From positions 1 to 5,769 of the forward strand of contig JAFGIH010000512.1 in NCBI GenBank assembly GCA_016929985.1: a DNA stretch of 5,769 nt. The letters run 5' to 3'. The DNA is from Thermoleophilia bacterium (GTDB lineage: Bacteria > Actinomycetota > Thermoleophilia > RBG-16-64-13). The notes beneath the pieces are model-generated. The model saw nothing but the letters and a program-made list of their open reading frames with translations, was not told the origin of the DNA and did no database searches. The position numbers and the translations under genes are program-made. Shown here piece by piece: positions 1-5,640 of the stretch (positions are counted from its first letter, which is position 1; every line of letters starts with the position of its first letter).

Positions 1-173
1 GGATCGACGGCCGAGGAGCTGGTGGAGGCGTCAGAGGCCGTCTGCTCAGCGTCGGCCAAGGCTTTAGACGGGTCGGCGGCACCGCCGCCCAGGGCGAGAC
101 CACATATGAGGCCGATGAATGCCCCGACGGCGAAAGCCACGGTCGTAAAACGAAAGACTTTGTCGCGTCGCAT
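1..173 (-). CDS. Exported or membrane-anchored protein of unknown function (N-terminal part only)
   Basis: On the minus strand an open frame begins with ATG at 173 and stays open to the left edge, giving 57 codons of an incomplete gene. The protein starts MRRDKVFRF, a basic stretch, followed by a hydrophobic segment at about residues 10-33 (TTVAFAVGAFIGLICGLALG). A Ser/Ala/Thr/Asp-rich, low-complexity stretch follows from about residue 36. This is the pattern of a signal peptide or single N-terminal membrane anchor leading into a linker outside the membrane. The only cysteine (in GLIC) lacks a small residue before it, so a lipobox is unlikely. There is no Shine-Dalgarno sequence before the ATG, but TACACT lies 9 nt upstream, so the message may be leaderless. 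The gene is divergent from the putative glycoside hydrolase and may share its control region. The functional domain lies outside the window, so no function can be given. Confidence 0.72.
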   Translation of the reverse strand, partial: MRRDKVFRFTTVAFAVGAFIGLICGLALGGGAADPSKALADAEQTASDASTSSSAVD

Positions 174-182
174 CGTACCGGT

Positions 183-188
183 AGTGTA
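183..188 (-). promoter_or_regulatory. Candidate -10 box of a leaderless promoter for the leftward gene
   Basis: Read on the minus strand this is TACACT, matching TANNNT and 4 of 6 bases of TATAAT. It ends 9 nt before the ATG at 173, so transcription would begin within about 0-3 nt of the start codon. It lies in the left arm (179-188) of an imperfect inverted repeat whose right arm carries the same hexamer for the opposite gene. No convincing -35 box is visible. The call rests on position, symmetry and the missing Shine-Dalgarno sequence. Confidence 0.42.
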
Positions 189-226
189 TCAGACGGGCCG
201 CCGGATGCCTCTCCGGGCCCCTCTGT

Positions 227-232
227 TACACT
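227..232 (+). promoter_or_regulatory. Candidate -10 box of a leaderless promoter for the glycoside hydrolase gene
   Basis: TACACT on the plus strand ends 9 nt before the ATG at 242, the same hexamer and spacing as the box for the opposite gene. It sits in the right arm (227-237, TACACTTACCG) of the inverted repeat whose left arm is CGGTAGTGTA (179-188); the arms differ by one inserted base. No purine-rich ribosome binding site lies between it and the ATG, which fits a leaderless mRNA. No clear -35 hexamer is seen 16-18 nt upstream. Confidence 0.42.
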
Positions 233-241
233 TACCGCACC

Positions 242-1483
242 ATGGCCCAGGACTATCCCAGGAGAAGCGCGCAGTACTCCCGGCCCGCCCGGAGGCGGAG
301 GGGCGTTGGCCCACGGATGGCCTTCATCGCCTTCTTGGGCATTGCCGGGTTCGCAGCGGGATTCATCCTCCTTTGGACACTGGGCAGCTGGCTGGTCGGC
401 GGCCCCGGACCGCCGTGGGAGTCGGCGGAACCTCAGGTCGCGACCCGCGAGGAGCTCGCGGTCGACTCCGAGTACAAGATCGAGCCGCTGGTCGACCAGA
501 TCGCCCTGCGTGACCTCTCATACGTCCCGGTGAAGGGCGTGTACATGTCAAGCTACGCCCCCGGCTACGCCCCCCATATGGAGACCCTGCTGAACCTGGC
601 CGACAACACCGAGATCAACGGCTTCGTGGTCGACGTCAAGGACGACTTCGGCACCATCACCTATGAGGCCGACGTGCCCATGGCCAACGAACTGGGGCTG
701 GTCGACAAGACACGCATCACCGACATCGATGAGTTCCTTGCCATCCTGTCCGAGCACAACGTCGTTCCCATCGCACGGGTGGTGTGCTTCAAAGACACCG
801 CCCTTGCCAAAGTGCGGCCCGATCTGGCCGTCATGCACACGGACGGCACGATGTGGGAGGACTATAAGGATCTCCACTACACGAACCCCTACAACCACGA
901 GGTGTGGGAGTACATCGTGCAAGTCGCCGAGGACGCCGCGCGGCGTGGCTTCCGCGAGATCCAGTTTGACTACGTCCGTTTCCCGAGCGACGGGCCCATC
1001 TCGAAGGCGGTCTATCCTGGCGAGTATTGCAGTAAGGCCGACGCTATCGCTGGATTTCTGGCCTTCGCGCGCGCACGGCTGGAGAAGCTGGGCGTCTGGG
1101 TGTCGGCCGACGTGTTCGGCATCGTGATCATGGACACTCCCGACGCCGATACCATCGGGCAAAAATACGGCAAGGTGGCGCAGAACGTCGACATCATCTG
1201 TCCCATGGTGTATCCGTCGCACTACGAAGCGGGCTCCTACGGGCTGAACAGCCCCAATTCCAGTCCCTACGAACTGGTCAAGGCCGCCATGAAGCAGACC
1301 ACCACTCGGCTGGCCGGCACCGGGGCCATGGGAAGGCCCTGGCTACAGGACTTCTTTGACTACGGGGTAGAGAGTGTCAAGGCGCAGATCAAGGCCGCCG
1401 AGGAGCAGGGCTACACCGAGTGGCTACTTTGGGACCCGTCGCTCAAGTACACCGAGGGGGCGCTCCGGCGCGAGGGTGGGTAA
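242..1483 (+). CDS. Membrane-anchored putative glycoside hydrolase (DUF4015 family)
   Basis: The 413-residue protein has a very basic N-terminus (residues 1-25, including RPARRRR), one hydrophobic segment at about 26-52, a short linker, and then a TIM-barrel-like domain from about 97 to 403. This predicts a catalytic domain on the outer face of the membrane, held by an uncleaved N-terminal anchor. Motifs I recognise from the DUF4015 (GH-like) family are KGVYMSSYAPG (98-108), DVKDDFGTITYE (131-142), FDYVRFPSDG (242-251), SADVFG (288-293), CPMVYPSHY (320-328), RPWLQDF (365-371) and WLLWDPS (394-400). Conserved acids in DVKDD, FDYVRFP and SADVFG are the plausible catalytic or substrate-binding residues. 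The substrate is not established; a cell-wall or exopolysaccharide glycan is a guess from family and location. I chose ATG 242 because it supplies the positive residues before the anchor and stands 9 nt after a TANNNT box. ATG 317 is an alternative that begins at the anchor. The gene converges with the adenine deaminase. Confidence 0.88.
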   Translation: MAQDYPRRSAQYSRPARRRRGVGPRMAFIAFLGIAGFAAGFILLWTLGSWLVGGPGPPWESAEPQVATREELAVDSEYKIEPLVDQIALRDLSYVPVKGVYMSSYAPGYAPHMETLLNLADNTEINGFVVDVKDDFGTITYEADVPMANELGLVDKTRITDIDEFLAILSEHNVVPIARVVCFKDTALAKVRPDLAVMHTDGTMWEDYKDLHYTNPYNHEVWEYIVQVAEDAARRGFREIQFDYVRFPSDGPISKAVYPGEYCSKADAIAGFLAFARARLEKLGVWVSADVFGIVIMDTPDADTIGQKYGKVAQNVDIICPMVYPSHYEAGSYGLNSPNSSPYELVKAAMKQTTTRLAGTGAMGRPWLQDFFDYGVESVKAQIKAAEEQGYTEWLLWDPSLKYTEGALRREGG

Positions 1484-1510
1484 TGGCGCTGGCGCCGCGC
1501 CCGCGCCATT
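1482..1510. terminator. Hairpin between convergent genes, likely bidirectional terminator
   Basis: AATGGCGC (1482-1489) pairs perfectly with GCGCCATT (1503-1510). After one T/C mismatch, GGCG (1491-1494) pairs with CGCC (1498-1501), leaving a CCG loop. The stem therefore has 12 pairs and is very GC-rich. It starts within the glycoside hydrolase stop codon and ends 7 nt before the adenine deaminase stop codon, filling most of the 34-base gap between the two converging genes. No T-run follows on either strand, so it is not a classical intrinsic terminator. It may act as a U-less stem, with Rho, or as an mRNA 3'-end stabiliser serving both transcripts. Confidence 0.62.
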
Positions 1511-1517
1511 CGAATCG

Positions 1518-3233
1518 CTAGGTCACCAGCACCGGCACCAGTTCCCGCGCCTGCACGTCGAGCACCCCGTCCAGCGTCAGCCGCAACCTCGGTATGACGC
1601 TGAGCGTGATGAAGCTCAGCACCATGAAGGGTTCTTCGAAGTCCACTCCTAGGGTGGCGGCCGCGGCCTCCAACGTACGCAGCTTCTCGGCGACCACACG
1701 TACGGGCAGGTCGGTCATGAGGCCGGCCAGGGGCAGCGGGAGAGTCAGCACCCTGCCGCGGTCGACCACGGCCAGTCCTCCACCGGTGGCGGCGACGGCC
1801 TGCACGGCCAAGACCATGTCCTCGGGATCGATGCCGGTGACCAGCAGGTGGTGGGCGTCGTGCGCGATGGTGGTAGCGATGGCTCCCCGGCCGAGACCCA
1901 GCCCGCTCACCACTCCCAGACCGATGTGCGGTGCGTCCGCACTGCGCTCCATGAGGGCCACGAGCGCCACGTCTTTGTCGGGATCGGCGACCAGACGGCC
2001 GCGCGCCGCCCGCATCTCGACGATGCGCTCGTCGCTCACGATCGTGCGGGGGGCGAGGTGGATGGCGCGCACCCGGTGAATGCCGGCCGGGGCCGGAACG
2101 GCGAGGTCCTCGGGGCGGATCGTCATGAGGCGGATGGGGAGCGACGCAAGCGGGGGAGTGGCCGGTAGGGCGACCGTCAACTCGCCGTCGCGGGCCACCA
2201 CCCGTCCCGCCTGCACGACGAGGTGGGGGTGGGGGAACGAGGGATCCTGCACTACCAGGAGGTCGGCCTGCAGACCGGGCGTGACGCTGCCCCGGTCGTG
2301 AAGCCGGTAGAGAGTCGCGGGGTTGAGCGTGGCGGCGCGGAGCGAATCGTTCAGCGAGACTCCCGCTCTGACCAGTGCGCCCGCTACTCCGTCGATGTGG
2401 TGGTGCTCGGCCAAGGCCGCTGCGTTGCGGTCGTCGGTGCAGAGCGCGGTGCGCTCGGTGCCGTACCGGACGAGGAAAGGCAGGGCGCGGACGAGGTCCC
2501 GAGCGGCCGAACCTTCGCGGATGAGTATCCACATGCCCAGCCGGCGGCGTTCCAGCAGCAGATCGGGGTCGCTGGTCTCGTGATCGCTTATGGGCCCGGC
2601 GATCAGGTAGGCGGCGAGATCACGCCCTGTGACATCCGGGGCGTGCCCGTCGACCACCTGCAGACGCGTCTGCTGGGAGAGCACTTCGGTGGGGTGGCCG
2701 GCGATGAGGCCCATGTAGTCCATGGCCTCGCCCAACCCCACCACCTCCTCGCGGGCGAGCAGATCCACAGCGTCGGCCTGGGTGAGACGGCCGGCCGCCT
2801 GTTCGAAGGGCGAGGCGGGCACGGTGGTAGGCACCATGAGACGCAGATCGAGGGGTAGCCCGGCGCGCGCCTGCAGGTAGAAGTCCATTCCCGCGCGACC
2901 GAGGATGTTGACTATCTCATGCGGCTCGGAGATGGTCGTGGTGATACCGTGCACGGCCAGGGCCTCGGCGAAGCGGGGCGGAGATAGCAGCGAGGTCTCG
3001 GGGTGCACGTGGGCGTCGATGAAGCCGGGAATCACGCACGCGCCGCGGGCATCGATGGTGTGGGCGGCGCCGGCCGGGTAGTCGCCCACTCCGGCGATCA
3101 GGCGCCCGCACAGCGCCACATCGGCCAAGAAGAACTCCCCGGTGAAGGGCGAATAGACGCGGCCCCGCCGTATGAGAAGCGTCGGAGGGTCGAGCCCGAG
3201 CGCCACTCGTCGACAGTTCTCACGTTCATGCAT
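1518..3233 (-). CDS. ade: Adenine deaminase
   Basis: The 571-residue protein is a metal-dependent amidohydrolase of the adenine deaminase family, which converts adenine to hypoxanthine and ammonia in the cytoplasm for purine salvage or catabolism. The N-terminal part carries the HxH metal motif in GFIDAHVH (70-77), then SEPHEIVNILG (102-112), a likely metal-bridging Glu in GLGEAMD (E169), GHAPDVTG (196-203), SDHE (216-219), LGMWILIREGSAA (232-244) and CTDDRN (265-270). The C-terminal part has the family signatures AHDAHHLLVTG (457-467), LPLPLAGLM (498-506) and PFMVLSF (535-541). The length is normal for the family and all expected metal ligands appear present. Three in-frame ATGs exist, at 3302, 3257 and 3233. 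I chose 3233 because it gives the usual short lead into the family's N-terminal strand and lies 10 nt after TATTTT. ATG 3257 (579 aa) has a weak GGGA upstream and remains possible. The gene is divergent from the ACT/liv operon. PETS after the HxH motif and SEPHEI replace the more usual ESS and DPHEI. Confidence 0.9.
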   Translation of the reverse strand: MHERENCRRVALGLDPPTLLIRRGRVYSPFTGEFFLADVALCGRLIAGVGDYPAGAAHTIDARGACVIPGFIDAHVHPETSLLSPPRFAEALAVHGITTTISEPHEIVNILGRAGMDFYLQARAGLPLDLRLMVPTTVPASPFEQAAGRLTQADAVDLLAREEVVGLGEAMDYMGLIAGHPTEVLSQQTRLQVVDGHAPDVTGRDLAAYLIAGPISDHETSDPDLLLERRRLGMWILIREGSAARDLVRALPFLVRYGTERTALCTDDRNAAALAEHHHIDGVAGALVRAGVSLNDSLRAATLNPATLYRLHDRGSVTPGLQADLLVVQDPSFPHPHLVVQAGRVVARDGELTVALPATPPLASLPIRLMTIRPEDLAVPAPAGIHRVRAIHLAPRTIVSDERIVEMRAARGRLVADPDKDVALVALMERSADAPHIGLGVVSGLGLGRGAIATTIAHDAHHLLVTGIDPEDMVLAVQAVAATGGGLAVVDRGRVLTLPLPLAGLMTDLPVRVVAEKLRTLEAAAATLGVDFEEPFMVLSFITLSVIPRLRLTLDGVLDVQARELVPVLVT

Positions 3234-3265
3234 GGTGTGTACTAAAATATCGTCCATTCGCCGAT

Positions 3266-3275
3266 TTCCCGGGAA
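3266..3275. repeat. Perfect 10-bp palindrome, candidate operator
   Basis: TTCCCGGGAA is its own reverse complement. It lies about 17 bases downstream of the candidate rightward -10 box and upstream of the leftward one, a position suited to a dimeric regulator acting on both genes. The dyad does not extend beyond 10 bp. If adenine deaminase instead starts at 3257, it would lie just upstream of that start; with the 3302 start it would be coding. Confidence 0.35.
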
Positions 3276-3296
3276 GCGTCGAAGCTGTGAAGTGTC
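3273..3296. repeat. Three tandem degenerate octamers (GAAG repeat)
   Basis: Three adjacent 8-base units read GAAGCGTC, GAAGCTGT and GAAGTGTC. Units 1 and 3 agree at 7 of 8 positions, and all three share GAAG. The array overlaps the end of the palindrome and stops 22 bases before the ACT-protein ATG. It would fall in the 5' leader of the operon mRNA if transcription starts near 3255. It could be a regulator-binding array or a chance pattern. Confidence 0.4.
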
Positions 3297-3318
3297 TGTC
3301 AATGTTATCGGGGGCCGA

Positions 3319-3753
3319 ATGAGTATTACTCAGCTGTCCGTATTTGTTGAGAACAGGCCGGGCCACCTGGCCGATACACTCGCCACTCTATCCGAGGGAC
3401 AGGTCAACATCCTCTCGTTCACCATAGCCGATACCGCCGACTTTGGCATACTCCGCCTCATCGTCGACCAGGTCGACCGCGCCATGGAACTGTTCGTAGC
3501 CGGCGGGTATGCCGTGGTCGCGCATCCCGTCGTGTGCGCGCTGCTGCCCAACAAGCCCGGGGTGCTTGCCGCCGTCATGCGTCTCGTCTCGGACTCAGGT
3601 CTGGATATAGAGTACATCTCCTTGGGGACGCGCGATTCGCTGCTCATGAAGACCGAGCAACTCGACCTACTGGAAGCCCTTCTGGTGGAGAACGGCTTTC
3701 CTGTGCTCGGCGCCGCAGATCTCATCGTGCCGGGTTCGCCGCCGGCGGCGTAG
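3319..3753 (+). CDS. Tandem ACT-domain protein (putative amino acid sensor)
   Basis: The 144-residue soluble protein consists of two ACT domains and nothing else. The first covers about residues 3-68, with the ligand-loop motif ENRPGHLAD (11-19). The second covers about 70-137, with the equivalent LPNKPGVLA (76-84) and DIEYISLG (96-103). ACT domains bind amino acids or similar small ligands at dimer interfaces and control enzymes or transcription; this one has no DNA-binding or catalytic domain, so it would act through a partner. Stand-alone double-ACT proteins of this type are commonly found beside phenylacetate-CoA ligase, indolepyruvate oxidoreductase or Liv transporter genes in anaerobes (recalled family context). 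The ATG at 3319 follows GGGGG (3310-3314) at 4 nt, an acceptable ribosome site, and begins exactly at the first ACT strand. It is the first gene of the operon; livH starts 2 nt after its stop codon. A role in sensing the transported amino acid is inferred. Confidence 0.86.
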   Translation: MSITQLSVFVENRPGHLADTLATLSEGQVNILSFTIADTADFGILRLIVDQVDRAMELFVAGGYAVVAHPVVCALLPNKPGVLAAVMRLVSDSGLDIEYISLGTRDSLLMKTEQLDLLEALLVENGFPVLGAADLIVPGSPPAA

Positions 3754-3755
3754 AC

Positions 3756-4634
3756 GTGACTTTCGACCAGTTTCTCCAATACATCTTCAGCGGCATCACC
3801 AGCGGGTCGGTGTACGCGCTGACGGCCATGGGGTTCACGCTGGTCTTCAATGCCACCCAGATCATCAACTTCTCCCAGGGGCAGTTGGTCATGCTGGGGG
3901 GGATGATCGCCGTGGCCCTGCACGGGGTAGGGCTGTCTCTCTGGGCCTGCTTCCTGGGCGCGGTGGTCATCGTGGTGGTGGTATGTGTCATCTTCGAGCG
4001 GATTGCCATCCGCCCCCTGCTGCAGAAGGGGGTCTTGGCTCAGATCATCGCCACTGTCGGGGCGTCGTTCGTCTTCGAGACGGCCGCGATGCTCATCTGG
4101 GGGCGTAACGCAGTGGGCCTACCCGCGTTCTCCGGCGAGAAGCCCCTGCCGGTCGGCGGCGCCGCCGTCGCGCCGCAGACGTTGTGGGTGGTGGGGGCCG
4201 CGATCGTCATCGTGGCGGGGCTGTATGTCTTCTATCGCAAGAGCCTGTTCGGCAAGGCGGTGCGTGCCTGCGCCGTCGATCCGACGGCCGCCCGGCTGCA
4301 GGGCATCTCCTACAGCAAGGTGGTGGTGTTCAGTTTCGCCCTGACCGGCGCCATCTCGGCAGCGGCTGGGGTGCTCATCACCCCCATCAGCTTCATGAGC
4401 TTCCACTCGGGCTCGCTGCTGGGCCTGAAAGGCTTCGCCGCCGCGACACTGGGTGGGCTGGGTAACCCGGTGGGCGCGGTGGTGGGCGGGTTCGTCCTCG
4501 GCATCGTGGAAGCCCTTGGGGTGGGCGTGGTCTCCGCGGGCTACAAGGACGCCATCGCGTTCGTCATCCTCCTCCTCGTGCTGTTCATCAGGCCGGCCGG
4601 CCTCATGGGCGCGAAGGTGGTGAGCAGACAGTGA
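3756..4634 (+). CDS. livH: Branched-chain amino acid ABC transporter permease LivH
   Basis: The 292-residue integral membrane protein is one of the two permease subunits of a hydrophobic amino acid/amide (HAAT) importer. It has about eight hydrophobic segments, among them 11-32, 43-56, 60-80, 93-115, 142-160, 190-210, 238-258 and 265-280. Typical LivH features are GITSGSVYALTAMGFTLVF (13-31), INFSQGQLVMLGG (37-49) and the cytoplasmic loop GKAVRACAVDPTAARLQGI (166-184), which contacts the ATPase subunit. The LKGFAAATLGGLGNPVGAVVGG stretch (224-245) and the closing IRPAGLMG (278-285) are also typical. The start is GTG at 3756, 2 nt after the ACT stop codon; the first in-frame ATG lies inside membrane segment 1, so it would truncate the protein. 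There is no strong ribosome site, suggesting translation coupled to the ACT gene. Its stop overlaps the livM start by 4 nt. The substrate is probably branched-chain or another hydrophobic amino acid, but HAAT systems also carry urea, amides or aromatic acids, and the sequence does not decide. Confidence 0.92.
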   Translation: MTFDQFLQYIFSGITSGSVYALTAMGFTLVFNATQIINFSQGQLVMLGGMIAVALHGVGLSLWACFLGAVVIVVVVCVIFERIAIRPLLQKGVLAQIIATVGASFVFETAAMLIWGRNAVGLPAFSGEKPLPVGGAAVAPQTLWVVGAAIVIVAGLYVFYRKSLFGKAVRACAVDPTAARLQGISYSKVVVFSFALTGAISAAAGVLITPISFMSFHSGSLLGLKGFAAATLGGLGNPVGAVVGGFVLGIVEALGVGVVSAGYKDAIAFVILLLVLFIRPAGLMGAKVVSRQ

Positions 4635-5635
4635 GCGCGGCGAATTCCATAGGCGGGTACCTGCGGAAGCACGCCGGTTATCTCATCTTCGCCGTGATAG
4701 CCATGACCATCCCGGCCTATCTCAGCGACTCGTACTACCTGTCGGTGCTGGCCTTCATGGGTACGAAGTTCATGATGGCCATGGGTCTCAGCCTCCTGCT
4801 GGGGCAGGCCGGGCAGATCTCGCTGGGGCAGGCGGGGTTTGTCGGCATCGGCGCCTACGGCGCGGCTATCCTCACCACGCGCTTGGGGATGAACCCCTGG
4901 CTCGCCATGCTCATCGCGGCCCTCCTGTCGGCGACCATCGCGGGCCTGGTGGGCATGCCTGCTCTGCGGCTCAAGGGCTACTACCTGGCCATGGCGACCC
5001 TGGGGGTCAACGAGATCATCTACATCCTCATCGTGCAGCTGAAGGGGCTGACCAACGGCACCGACGGCATCACCGGCATCCCCTCGCTGGCCATCGGGGG
5101 CCTCGACCTCGGCGGGCCCAAGGCCTACCACCTGGTGGTATGGGGAGTGGCGCTGCTGATGCTCCGTTTCGCGCTGAACCTCTCCAACTCGCGGGTGGGC
5201 CGCTCGTTGCGGGCCCTGCACCGGTCCGAGCCGGCCGCGGAGTCGCTGGGGGTGGACACGTCGTACCGCAAAGTGCAGGTGTTCATGCTGGCGGCGGTGT
5301 TTGCCAGTATCGCGGGGAGTTTCGACGCCTACTACGTTCATTTCGTCAGTCCTGAAAGCTACACCATCACCTTCTCCATCATCCTCATCACCGGCGTGAT
5401 CATCGGCGGTCTCGGCACCATCTGGGGGGCTCTGTGGGGTACTCTCGCCATCGTGATACTGCCGGAGCTGCTCAAACGGGTGAACGAAGACATCACCAAC
5501 TTGGTGTTCGGGGTGCTGCTCATCGCCATCATGGTGCTGTGGCAGGGGCGCAGCCGAGGGCTGTGGCGGACTGTCAGGTCGTGGCGATCGGGTCGCTCCG
5601 GTGGGAGTGCGGCTCCGCCGGGTGCGGAGGAGTAG
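4631..5635 (+). CDS. livM: Branched-chain amino acid ABC transporter permease LivM
   Basis: The 334-residue protein is the second membrane subunit, pairing with LivH. Hydrophobic segments lie at about 15-33, 37-57, 66-84, 88-110, 117-137, 166-185, 215-235, 248-278 and 287-304. LivM hallmarks are [20 protein letters not shown] (51-70), [10 protein letters not shown] (72-81), [13 protein letters not shown] (113-125), [11 protein letters not shown] (141-151) and the ATPase-contact loop [19 protein letters not shown] (190-208). The [14 protein letters not shown] stretch (257-270) is also typical. Translation starts at GTG 4631, whose last two bases belong to the livH stop codon region (a GTGA overlap), with the purine-rich AAGGTGGTGAG upstream inside livH. 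After the last membrane segment there is a tail of about 30 residues (305-334) rich in Arg, Ser and Gly that is unlikely to be structured. The more usual loop motif has an acidic residue and Ile (DEIAAE); here it reads SEPAAE, a mild variation. The stop is followed 5 nt later by livG. Confidence 0.93.
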   Translation: MSAANSIGGYLRKHAGYLIFAVIAMTIPAYLSDSYYLSVLAFMGTKFMMAMGLSLLLGQAGQISLGQAGFVGIGAYGAAILTTRLGMNPWLAMLIAALLSATIAGLVGMPALRLKGYYLAMATLGVNEIIYILIVQLKGLTNGTDGITGIPSLAIGGLDLGGPKAYHLVVWGVALLMLRFALNLSNSRVGRSLRALHRSEPAAESLGVDTSYRKVQVFMLAAVFASIAGSFDAYYVHFVSPESYTITFSIILITGVIIGGLGTIWGALWGTLAIVILPELLKRVNEDITNLVFGVLLIAIMVLWQGRSRGLWRTVRSWRSGRSGGSAAPPGAEE

Positions 5636-5640
5636 GGGCG

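Larger units (their letters stand above)
3234..3318. promoter_or_regulatory. Divergent control region between adenine deaminase and the ACT/liv operon
   Basis: This 85-base gap holds the most AT-rich patch of the window, ACTAAAATAT (3241-3250). Read leftward it gives TATTTT (3249-3244), 10 nt before ATG 3233, a plausible -10 box for a nearly leaderless adenine deaminase mRNA. Read rightward it gives TAAAAT (3243-3248), a 5 of 6 match to TATAAT, which would start an mRNA with a leader of about 60 nt before the ACT gene. I see no strong -35 box for either; TTCTCA at 3217-3222 is 20 nt from TAAAAT, which is too far. The two overlapping -10 boxes would make transcription in the two directions mutually exclusive at any moment. 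A palindrome and short tandem repeats lie on the operon side. Confidence 0.45.

Noticed and set aside
22..513. Plus-strand frame of 163 codons across the left divergent gap
   Set aside because: It overlaps the start of the glycoside hydrolase in another frame and runs antisense to the signal-peptide-bearing gene at 1-173; its translation is Arg/Pro/Ala-rich with no domain.
548..1222. Minus-strand frame of 224 codons opposite the glycoside hydrolase
   Set aside because: Its Val/Asp/His-rich composition mirrors the codon pattern of the opposite strand, with no domain or start signals, while the plus strand has continuous family motifs.
1411..2532. Long minus-strand frame of 373 codons overlapping the adenine deaminase
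   Set aside because: It lies in another frame of the same strand as a gene with clear family motifs, and its translation is a low-complexity Arg/Pro/Gly string typical of a high-GC shadow frame.
3234..3302. Extended ade start at 3302 (594 codons)
   Set aside because: No ribosome site precedes it, it would leave only 16 bases before the ACT gene, and the extra 23 residues do not resemble the family N-terminus. The promoter-like AT patch would also be coding.
3534..3755. Upstream extension of livH in the same frame
   Set aside because: It overlaps the ACT gene almost entirely and its translation is unlike any LivH N-terminus. GTG 3756 gives the normal LivH start and fits tight operon spacing.
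4541..5341. Minus-strand frame of 266 codons opposite livH/livM
   Set aside because: It is rich in His, Gln, Arg and Gly without any recognisable domain, and lies opposite well-supported permease genes.
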